64,000 bases of DNA from Colletotrichum lupini (Eukaryota > Ascomycota > Sordariomycetes > Glomerellales > Glomerellaceae): contig NC_064672.1 of the NCBI RefSeq assembly GCF_023278565.1, positions 4,898,001 through 4,962,000 of the forward strand. The letters are read 5' to 3'. The position numbers were made by a program, and so were the translations under genes. Below are positions 1-9,565 of this stretch, in pieces; positions within the stretch are counted from its first letter, which is position 1; the number at the start of each line of letters is the position of its first letter. The notes beneath the pieces were generated by a model. It ran no database searches. It was not told the origin of the DNA and saw nothing but the letters and a program-made list of their open reading frames with translations.

Positions 1-316
1 TTTTTTTCGCCTTTCGCTTAGGGTCAATTCCTCTTCTTCAACCGCTTTTGCACTTTCTTTCCTTATCGTAGTTCCGATCGATTTGATCTCCATCCTCTCA
101 TTTATCAAGCCAGGTGTCTGTTCTTCGGCTTGGCTTGGTGTTGGAGCTCCCTGTCCACATGTCATACCCTTGACCTCGACCATTACGAACCGAACCGACT
201 CGACTTGACTCCATCGACCCACGATAACCTCAATTGATCCATCCCACTCGGCCTACGGCCCTTCAAGGCCCCGAATTCCCGAATCCTCATCGTCGATTAC
301 GTCTGGCTCGCCCATC
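1..316 (+). promoter_or_regulatory. Leader of the first gene
   Basis: This stretch is pyrimidine-rich at its start (a T run at 1-7, then many CTT/TTC runs) and has no convincing open frame. Long CT-rich tracts before the start codon are common in filamentous fungal promoters and 5' leaders. I see no TATA box and infer that it holds the 5' UTR and proximal promoter of the gene starting at 317. Confidence 0.35.
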
Positions 317-2191
317 ATGCCTAAGCAACACATGATATTTGGGCGGCCGCTCCCCCGCATCGGCGCTAGACGCATCTCCTTCCTCCTCGTCAGCATCTCC
401 CTCTTCGCCGTCTTCTCCCTTATCTTCACCCTCCCGAGCGCCATCCTCGCTGGCCCGAGCCTATCAAAGTACACCGACCACAAGTTCTCGATACCCTCAG
501 CCTTGAAGAACCCATTCGGCGCCTCGAGCCGATTGAACCCTTTCAAGTCTCCATCACACCCGCCCCCGCGTCAACAAAATGATACGTACGGCGAGTCCTC
601 CTGGTGGGCGGATTGGAAGTGGCTCTCTGTGCCCTTTTCTTCCTCATTGACCCTCGACGAGGAGCGCTCTCTACTGCCTCCCCTCAAGCCTCGCCCGGCC
701 ATCTACTGCTACTACGACACCACCATCAAGAAGGACGCCGCAAGCAAGGATGCCGAGAGCGAGCTCCTTCTCCTTTGGCGCCGCGCATGGTGGGCCCGCG
801 GCTTCAAGCCCATCATCCTTAGTGCTGCTGAGGCTATGAAGAACCCGCTCTACGACGAGCTTCAGCGCAAGGAGATGGACGCTGAACTCAAGACCGACCT
901 GATGCGCTGGCTGGCCTGGGACAACATGCGCGGTGGCTTGCTCGCCTACCACACCACCCTGCCCATGGGCTCCCACGAGGATCCCCTCCTCTCTTACCTT
1001 CGCCGTGGCGAGTACCCAGAGCTCACCCGCTGGAACAACTTGAGCAACGGTCTCTTTGCCGGCGGCGAGAAGGAGGTGACAAACGCCATCAAGGCTACCA
1101 TGGCCGGCTCCAAGCTCAAGGAGGCCAAGGACTTCATCGCTGCTGCCACCGAGGACACCTTCAAGATTGACAACTACCCCAAGGCGATTGCCTACTATGA
1201 CGTTGCGGTTATCCAGGACAAGTACCCCAAGGTCGGCGAGGCCATCGCCGCAGACCGTGCCGGCGGCCTCAAGGCCCTCAAGAACCTCATCAACGGCCAC
1301 CTGCACACGACTTGGCAGAACGTCTTCTCAGATGGCATAGCCGTCCTCAAGCCTCTGCCTCAACACATGACAAACCTGATCAAGAACGCCTGGGACCTCG
1401 CCGGCGACCTCTCCACGTGCCCCGACTCGCCCATGCCGTCCTCCTGTCCGCCCAACAACCCCAAGTGCAAGCCCTGCGTCCCCGCGCAACCCATGCACGT
1501 CTCGACCCCTCCCCGCTACCGCAACACCTCGACCCTCTACACCATCGGCACCGTGCCGCACCCCTACACCACCGCCCTCCTCGCCAACCTCCAGGACACG
1601 ATCGAGATCCCCTGGCTCCGCCGCAAATCCGAGCGCGATGCCTGGCTCGGTGCCGTAACCACGGAGCTCCTTGGCGTCGGCATCGGCAGCGCCCCGCGGG
1701 TCCTCAAGTTCAAGGAGGCCGTCGCCGGCGAGTTCGCGACCGCCCACTCCCTCTGGCTCACGGCCGAAAAGGACCTCCCCAAGGACCTCGACTGGCACTT
1801 TGGCTTCGCCATCCCCCACAACGCCACGGACGGCACATCGCAGACCCCCGTCCCCGGCCCCGAGCGCCGCCCGCAGCCCAAGCACGACCCCGCCGACGGA
1901 CCCATCCCGACCGCCGAGGAGCTAGACAAGGAGAAGCCCCTGCTCAAGAGAGCCCGCGATATGGGCAAGACCAAGGACGCGCGCGAGCTTTCTATCCGTG
2001 GGGCCGTCGAGGCGTGGAACCTGGCGGACACCGAGTCGTGGAAGTTTGCGCGTGCGTTCCTGGCTCGTCGTATCGTCGAGCGCAAGGAGTGGGAGGAGAA
2101 CGAGAGCCAGTACGTCGGCGGCGTCGGTACCGAGAAGGGACGCCGTACGAGTTGGGGTGATCGCTGGATGGATAAGGATAAGAAGCAGTAA
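317..2191 (+). CDS. Type II membrane protein of unknown function (624 aa)
   Basis: A single-exon gene encoding 624 residues. A short basic N-terminus (GRPLPRIGARR) precedes one hydrophobic segment at about residues 20-45, and the long hydrophilic remainder contains N-glycosylation sequons. This is the layout of a type II membrane protein of the Golgi or ER. The lumenal part has an aromatic cluster (WWADWKW, LLLLWRRAWWARGFKP) and a Pro-rich stretch with four cysteines at about 368-387. The C-terminal 100 residues are charged. The overall plan resembles fungal Golgi glycosyltransferases, but I cannot point to a DxD motif or name a family, so the function is unknown. Strong third-position C/G bias over the whole length supports coding. 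The ATG at 317 is chosen because it directly precedes the signal anchor. Confidence 0.85.
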   Translation: MPKQHMIFGRPLPRIGARRISFLLVSISLFAVFSLIFTLPSAILAGPSLSKYTDHKFSIPSALKNPFGASSRLNPFKSPSHPPPRQQNDTYGESSWWADWKWLSVPFSSSLTLDEERSLLPPLKPRPAIYCYYDTTIKKDAASKDAESELLLLWRRAWWARGFKPIILSAAEAMKNPLYDELQRKEMDAELKTDLMRWLAWDNMRGGLLAYHTTLPMGSHEDPLLSYLRRGEYPELTRWNNLSNGLFAGGEKEVTNAIKATMAGSKLKEAKDFIAAATEDTFKIDNYPKAIAYYDVAVIQDKYPKVGEAIAADRAGGLKALKNLINGHLHTTWQNVFSDGIAVLKPLPQHMTNLIKNAWDLAGDLSTCPDSPMPSSCPPNNPKCKPCVPAQPMHVSTPPRYRNTSTLYTIGTVPHPYTTALLANLQDTIEIPWLRRKSERDAWLGAVTTELLGVGIGSAPRVLKFKEAVAGEFATAHSLWLTAEKDLPKDLDWHFGFAIPHNATDGTSQTPVPGPERRPQPKHDPADGPIPTAEELDKEKPLLKRARDMGKTKDARELSIRGAVEAWNLADTESWKFARAFLARRIVERKEWEENESQYVGGVGTEKGRRTSWGDRWMDKDKKQ

Positions 2192-2894
2192 GGACGGATG
2201 ACGTCTTCACGGGAAGGGTCAAAAACAGAAACAAAAAGTGGTGGTTCTACCTGAGAGAAAACTGCTACTCGGATTGTTGTAGTATACAACGCCGTGGGAA
2301 TCGGCGTGTGACACTATGTATGACTGTATTCGCGGTGTACTTTTTTCCCTAACGAGTTGTACTGGTCTGGTATGAGGGCATTTGGAGTTTTAGAGAATTA
2401 TGTTCGTTCCCGTGTAGAGTCCAGAATCAAAGAAATATGATAAAAAAAAGCAAGCAAAAGATCATGGGAAATGGCCAAATGGTGTTTGCTTCGACATTTG
2501 TGACATTCGCGGTCATCAAGACATTTGGTTGTAGGAATGATATTTATAACGGCTACCTCACCATGTCTTCCACCAACACCCTCTGTTTTTTCTTGTCCCC
2601 CATACTAATTTCTACGATTCTCAACTCCGCCATCTCATTTCATCTTCAGGTTCCAATCCGAACCTCTCATTTGCATCGTAGTTGCACTTAGAAGAAAAAG
2701 CGAGATGTTGAATATCGCATGAAAAAGGTAGGAAAAATCAACGCAAAGAAGAGAGTGCGAAGAAGACAAGTTGAGTTGTCCCTCCTACACGTCACGGGCC
2801 AAGCCAAAGCCGCCCCCCCATCACCGTTTTGATTTCAAGGAAAACCCATACGGACGGATGGATGGAATGCAAAGAGAACGAGAGCCCGATCCCT
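2192..2894. other. Intergenic, convergent 3' ends
   Basis: This 0.7 kb stretch lies between the 3' ends of two convergent genes and is AT-richer than either. An A-rich patch at about 2430-2460 could be part of a polyadenylation region. No gene is supported here. Confidence 0.4.
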
Positions 2895-3891
2895 TTACGC
2901 AGAGCGCGTGTCGCCGCCCAACTCGCCGCCCAACTCCCTAGCACTAGCGCCGTTACGACCAGCCTTGGAACCATTGACGCCGTTCTTGGCCGTCTGCTGA
3001 TGCTGTTGCTGCTGGGTTCCGTTGCTGTTGCCGGTGGTGGACTCGGTGTAGCTCCTCAGGGCAGAGCGGGCTGCCTCGACGACGCGCTCGGCGGCCTTCA
3101 GGGCATCTCTCAGCGCCTGGGCCGTGGGGTCGTCGTTCTCAGAGCGAGCCCCTGAGTCGCGCTCCTCAAGGAGCTCGCGGATGTGGCCGTTGAGCCAGAG
3201 ACCCTCCAGCTGGGCGCGGGACATGTCGCGTGCGCCGCCGATCTTGCCACGGCACGAGGGGGTGCCGCAGAAGCAATCGAACGGCTGGGCCATGTGCCAT
3301 TCCGTGGAGGGGTAGAAGAACTGGGTGACACACGACGTTAATGGATGCTTTTCCCGATTGCTCTCTCCAAGTCTCAGAGACAGTAGAACCCCCCCGGGCC
3401 CAAAGGTTGCCCGGAGTCAGTGGGTGAAATGTGACAACTCACCGTCAGTTCATCGCCGGGCTGAAGTCCTTTCGGCCCAGCCAGAACATTAAAGTTGCCC
3501 GTGTCAAAAATCTATTAATAGTACCTGTCAATCTCACGTCTTCCAGGATGTCCCTGTCCCCCCCGACCCGGGGTAGGTTCTAGGGGAACTTAGAAGTAGA
3601 CATTTGTGCTTTCTTAGCGGCGTGACTAACAAGAGACGGTTCGCACGAGTGGTTAATGTACAGCAAGTCACTGTTGAGGTTCAAGTGCTTAGCCTTGCCG
3701 CACTGAACAGTGGCATAGGTTGGCTCGTCGGCCAGATCGCACGGTGGGAAGGACATTTTTGCGTAAACTGCAAAAGGCGGCAGAGAGACCTTAGAGAAGC
3801 TCTTGGTGAGGAACTCTGTCTCGCTCGCCTTGACGATATCCTGGATGTCCGGGTGGGACGGCTGGGTCCAATGGGGCGTAAGTGGTGCCAT
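2895..3891 (-). CDS. Small SET-domain protein (three exons, 251 aa)
   Basis: I build this gene on the minus strand from exons 3891-3631, 3511-3443 and 3320-2895, which add up in frame to 251 residues. Junctions are gttagt...tag and gtgagt...cag. The joined protein carries the core SET signature: the NHSCEPS motif (S-adenosylmethionine pocket) ends exon 1, exon 2 supplies the G-PKGLQPGDELT strand, and exon 3 supplies the tyrosine segment FFYPSTEW and a post-SET cysteine cluster, CFCGTPSC. The family methylates lysines on histones or other proteins. No pre-SET, AWS, PHD or chromo domain is seen, so this is a minimal SET protein with a charged, Gly/Asn-rich C-terminal tail. The substrate cannot be told. 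An upstream exon beyond 3891 is possible but not needed. Confidence 0.85.
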
Positions 3892-6800
3892 TGTAAGAAT
3901 TTCCGGGTCGAGGTTGGCGGTGTCGCGGTCGTCGTCGTCGTCTCGTCTAAATCCTGGAACGGGTTGTGGTTGGACTCTTTCCTTTTTCGCTGGGTCAGCT
4001 TGCTGTCACATGTTGAAATTGGAAGGGAGTTAGACTAACGTGGGGCAGGATTCGAATTGTGAGAATTGAACAGGAAATGAGAAAGGGTCTTTCGTTAGAG
4101 TTGATGTTTAGTACAGATAATACAGGCAAAGGGGTTTGGTATTTGAAAAGTATGGATGGAAGACGGGAGAGAGGTTGGAGAAGAGGAAGACCAGAGTTCA
4201 GGCCGAAGTGACCATACGGAATACCCTCATCTCTTGTACAAGAGGAGGGGTAAACCATCTGACATCAACATGTGCCGAGCTGTTCCACGGGTGTCCTAGG
4301 TTGTCCAAGATTGTCCAAGGTTTCACAGGCGGCAGTCTAGCTGGTGTAGCCAGTCGGGGAGCTCAATTGTCTCTGGATCGCTCATATCGTCGCCCGCCTC
4401 ACATGCATTTCCTCTTGTGCATTCCAATTGCGGGGGGCCGTCGTTCCGCAATGCTCCTGCAGGCAAGGGTTGCGGGGCAATGGGTGGACGATGAGAGAAG
4501 CCAATTCAGCAAGTGCATATTCATAGGTAACACTTGTGGAATCCCGTCCAAACAGTGCAGGTCGTCCCCGGCGCCCGTCCGGTTGTTGCGGTAAAAGAGA
4601 GGCTCATCCACCGCCTGACCAATGGCTGGAGGTTCGCCGACGAATCCGGTCAAAGACGGTCCATCCTGAGCCCCTGACGGTGCAGAAAGAATGCGGAATG
4701 CATGGATCGGCTAGTCTACGACTAGTCTAGCTGCAAGTCATGATACAGGGCCGGTACGGGGTGGCTTGGAGGATTGGGGGTTGACCGTTCGTCTCTCCCT
4801 CCCAACTCTGCATGATGAGGTTGAGGGTGCCACGGGTGCTCCGAGTACCCCTCATTTGCGCGACTCTGCCCCTCTTTTGACAGACAAGTCGACAACTTTC
4901 TGGCGAAAACAAGTCCACACTCTGTCACTCTGGGAATCTTCGAACGGGTTCCAGTGTGGGGGTTTGGGGGGGTTTTTTCGTTCCGGCCTGCCACAGCCGG
5001 TCCAGCCCCTATTATTGTCCTCCTTGTTCCTCGGTGCTTTCGCCCGATGACTGAGGCTGAAGCGTGGGCATCGTCGATGGGTGAGTTGAGGTACGCAATG
5101 CGGCGTTCCGCACGCTGTACACCAGAACCCAGCAATTATATGGATACATGTTTGTTCCCGCAGATTTGTTGTTTTGTGCTCTAGGAACGCTGAACCCAAG
5201 TCGCCGTAAATTTGGCTGTAACATCTTATTTGTGTAGATCTGGGCTGTTTTTGACTTTGTCTGACCGTTGATGTCACTCCCGCATGTCCGTTCGTTTACT
5301 GCAGTCTTCTGGTCTTGGGTGTCTCTAGTCCCCCAATAACAATACAAGCTTTTGAGAGTGTCCGATCCTGTCCAGTCGACATCGTGTTCTCACCGGTGGG
5401 AAAGCTCCGTGGGGAGCAGTTTGGCGGTGCAAGGAGCGCGGCTTCGAAGTCTCAGCTCAAGCTGTAGTGGCCTTCTTGATTCCCTATTTGCTGTCGACAA
5501 TGGTCTCAATTCTCTCGGCAATGGTTCCAATGGCATTGATTAGGATGCTTTTCAACTGCGGCTTTGTAAGCAATCTCGATGGATTAAAGGCCCATACCAG
5601 GGATTAAACGCCAAACACATACGACGGTTGCAAACGTCCGTTGCACGGGCCGTCCTGACATCCCGCGCTCGCATGCTTCAATGGCACGGCCGCTTATTGT
5701 TGATCAGCCACAATCATCAGACCGCAGCTTGTTTTTCTCCAAATTGGGCTGATGTCATGCAGAAGAGGAGCTCTTCTTGTGCCACAGATCAGATGGTGTG
5801 ATCGGTTCTTAGGCTGCAATAGGAAATTTCACATTCCTGAAGATGCACAGAGATGAAGGCGGGACGTGACAGCCATGATCGGGAGGCCTGCGACGCTCAC
5901 GGGCGGCCTGTGGCCGGGCCTAGCTACCGGGACGGGGCCGCGGGTTGTGGCTCTCGGACCAACTTCCGGATGCAAGACCCGCCGCATCGGTTCTGGTCCT
6001 ACTACAGCAAGGGACACGCGATATTCCACCCTTTGCTTTACACAACGCAACCCCAAACGAGTCTCGAACAAAGGGTGGCCCCAGTCCTATCTTGCTTCCT
6101 CCAAACCTCAAGCTGTGTGAGCCCATGTCTTCTTGTTGAGGTAGTTGTCATCCATTCCACGGGCCGCACAGTCCCAGCTAGGACCCCTGTCACCGTTTTC
6201 ACGACCCTGTCGTTTCAGGACGCAAAAGCTTGGTGACAAGCTCCAGTCGAGGGGCAGCGATGGCGACCAAGAAGGCTCAGCGTTGCGGGAAACAACCTGT
6301 CAAAGCCGTACAATCCTGACCAATGTCCGGAACTGCCCTCCGTTCTTCGAGACCTTCCCTGTCGAAGCCCAATGTGCGAGGACCCCGCACAAGTCGATCT
6401 GCCGCTCACCGAACGAACCCAACCAACTTTGACGGCTAGGCCGGGACGTGTTCCCTGAATGCCCTTGTTGAGCAGGAATCTTACCTACCTGCGTGTCGCT
6501 GGCGATAGGAGGACTACGGAGATAGCACACGCGCAGCCTCAATACGCGGCAACACTCACGCCGACACGCCACCCGGACTGCTCTGAATATCTTGTGTTCC
6601 GCTGTCTCCCAATATTCGGTCTCGTGTTTTGTCATCGTCGTCAGCTGGACGGGCCAAGCAGGGTTTGTATCCCTGCCCCTGCCCATGATTTTCCGTGATA
6701 ATTCCCTGGTATATAAAAAGAAAGTGTGACAGAGGAGAGCCTGTGCGCCATCGGTAGACTTCAGGACGGGCCTGTCATATCGGCAGAACACTGAGGGGCA

Positions 6801-9565
6801 TCTTGGGAGGCGCCCGTTGCCGCCGCCCGTTGATGTACGTTCTTCTCGTTCTTCCTCCCGTTGATCAAACTATCAAGGGGTTTCATTGCTCAAAGCCACG
6901 TGCTCCCCCTTCGGCAAACACTCCTATAGGAGAACCAAGACCATGTAATCATGTCCCTGTCTTTGAGTCACCTGGGAGGTCCTCGAATGGGCTTGCGTGC
7001 TCCGCACCCAACCCATCCCGCCGCTCGAGCGCCTTGGGCTCATGAGGGTGGGGCGGGGTGGTAGGTATAGCAAGGCGAGGCAGGCCCCGAAGGAAGCTTT
7101 TCGAAAAGATGTAAATTGTCGGGCGTCCGTCCGTTTTCTTGAGTCCTCTCTAGCTCGTCTCTGTCATTATGATCATTCAGGTTTCGTCCCTCTGAACTGC
7201 CGACAGTACCATCCTAATTTAAATTCATTGCCTCGTTTGGCCAGCCCTACTCTTCTAGACACACGTTAGCATTCTGACAACGGTACGAATTGATCGGAAA
7301 CTCTGAGCAAGAGGACTGTACCATCCTATCCAAAACATCGACATAAAGATGCGATCGACTTGGAGTATTTCTCTCATGGAAGAGAACAACAAGCCCCATC
7401 CCAAGCCTCAGCCTGACCCTCCAGTACCTGTCCCCGATAACCCAGATGACCGGCGGCGATCCTGAATCTAGAACGACATCCAAACTTTGGATATCAAGGT
7501 CGAATATTCAGACACCTTCACTCGTATGAATGATCAGCTCCTGTCTCAACATTCTGGTAGACGACAGTAGTTGTACATAGTCGCTGAGGATTTCAGCAAC
7601 GAGTGCCTTGGAGCGAAAAGGATGGGGACAGTTCCTTCGTCAATCCACCGTCCAAACAGCCTCACAAATTCATCTTGGCGCTCTGATTTGATGATCGATT
7701 GGACCGCGCGGTTTTCCTTTTCCCGTAGAAAGGGTACCACGGACCTCCATTAGGAGCTTCAGTGGTGGACATCAAGCTCTCTATAGCATCGCAAAACCGT
7801 TTCAGATGCTTCAGATTGGGAGGGTCATCGATAGAAATGCGGAATGGCAGCGGAGGAGGCTCATTGGAGTCGCGACCGTTTCCTTGGAATGGAGGTTTGG
7901 CAGGTTCTTGGGCCTCTGGGGGTGTTGAAGCTTGGCTTCTCTTCCCACATCGAGAATGTCAGCCAATGTTGTAAAATGTCACCGGATATGGATAGCAGTC
8001 TCTTTTGTCCTGGGAATTGAAGGAGCGATGTTCAGCTTTAATGGATCAAATGGTTTGGGAGAATTGGGAAGGTGGTAGGAGAGAAAACACGAAGGTACCT
8101 TGCCTTAGGCTCGCACATACGATAGGAACCGAGAAGGACAGTGCTGTGTCCCAAAGCAACGTTGTAATACAATGACACTTGTAGCTTCCTCACGTCCACA
8201 CTTTTGTGCACTGCACGGAACCTACTTCATAGGCACTCATTCTCCGTGATCCATACTGCTCAGGAACTGCCTTTGACTTGGGCTTGCCGTCAACATACCT
8301 TACTCAGTACACTACAGAACAACAAAGAATATTCTACTGACCAGGCAGGAAGTCATTGTGGAAGGCCATAATAATGAAAGAGTGGTGAATGGTTTAGGCA
8401 AAACCACTGGGCTAATGAAAGATACGAATAATGCATGAGTGCAGTCTTCAAGATGAGAAATGGGCATCGCCTAAGAGAAAGATATAACACCTGGTTTTCA
8501 TACCTTATACGATGGGACACGAGGGATTTCGCATCCTCACTCCATCCTTATATGAGTTATTGCCGACAAGTACTTGTGGTCTGTGTTATGTGAACTTCAC
8601 ATCTACAAGTTGCCCATGCGAAGGTTTGGCATGTATTGAAGTTCCCTGAAAGAGCGTTGTTCAGTCTTACATGCTCACAGATGAGTGAAATTGCTGGTCT
8701 TGCAGTCTGTACTTCCATCTTCCACCAGAAGCATCATTACATCTGGAGGGAATTCCTTCCTCAGGTATACCATTTGCTGAGAGGCAAAGCCTTTTCGCAC
8801 CTTCCTGCACATCACCACGCACCTAAGTGACCGCCTTCCCTCCAACTCACCACTTCTAGACCACTATCTTGCCTAGAACTTGCCTGTCGAAAATTTCTCT
8901 CCGCCTTCCAATAAGTGACCAAACCGGCCCAGGACCTTTCCTTCTCCCCAACATTTCACTTTGCTTCTCTTCTCTCCCCACAACATCACTCGGTCGATCC
9001 TCGATCCTCCCTCTGTCATACCACACGATCCAAGCTCACCATCGCCAACCCAGCTTCACTTTGCTCTGGCGCCCAACTTTTGGAAGTCTACCGATTCATC
9101 TCCAACTCCAACCCTTTGTGCAGCACTCGTTTCTGTCGGGTTGGTCGTGCTGAAACCACCCAGCAGATTCTAATATTGCATATCAGCCCTCACAAAGCTT
9201 GCCGACCGGCGATTTCGCCCCGTTGACTCTGGTAAGTTTTTTCGTTCACGTCACTGTTCCTGTTTCTCGGTTTCAGACGATTTCTCTTTTCAAATTTTCT
9301 ATTGCCCAGACGAGCGAGATTGACGCAATCACGAACTGCCCTATCACTGCCGACCAACCACTTTCCGAATGCTGTTCATCATCACTTTGAGAAGCGATTC
9401 ACACAAAATACCTGGAGTTCAGAATCAGCGCTTACGGGGAGTTGAGCAGTGTCAAGCAATTTTCTTACACCTGGCTGCGTCGTTTCCCGCGTCCAATCGG
9501 CGCCTGGCTAATCGTATGTCGATAGTGAACGACCTCACTTGCTCCAAGCTCCTAGTCTCCTTGAC
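3892..9565. other. Long gene-poor interval
   Basis: About 5.7 kb without an intact gene I can support, in a window where gaps are usually 0.5-2 kb. Base composition is ordinary and not RIP-like, so this is not transposon decay. Short open frames on both strands show no recognisable motif and no consistent codon bias. One segment (about 7270-7990, minus strand) looks like a frameshifted gene and is listed separately. A TATA-like string lies at 6711-6720 with no coding frame after it. The last 0.7 kb (8830-9565) is CT-rich and is probably the promoter and 5' UTR of the gene at 9566. Non-coding RNAs or strongly intron-split genes cannot be excluded. Confidence 0.5.
7540..7990 (-). pseudogene. 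Probable frameshifted gene remnant of unknown family
   Basis: Reading the minus strand downward from about 7990, protein-like sequence continues but changes frame. One frame gives an acidic/hydrophobic segment containing PPNLKHLKRFCDAIESLM. It then needs a +1 shift near 7745 to continue as VPFLREKENRAVQSIIKSER and FVRLFGRWIDEGTVP. A second shift near 7610 is needed to continue as ALVAEILSDYVQLLSSTRML. Each segment reads like folded helical protein, and the joins lie where neither frame has a good intron. I infer a decayed gene with at least two frameshifts; the family is not recognised. A remnant tail may continue to about 7270. Splicing that I failed to see is the main alternative. Confidence 0.35.

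Noticed and set aside
671..1306. Antisense frame of 211 codons inside the first gene
   Set aside because: Val/Gly/Leu-rich shadow of C-ending codons; no domain, and the sense frame has a signal anchor and a consistent protein.
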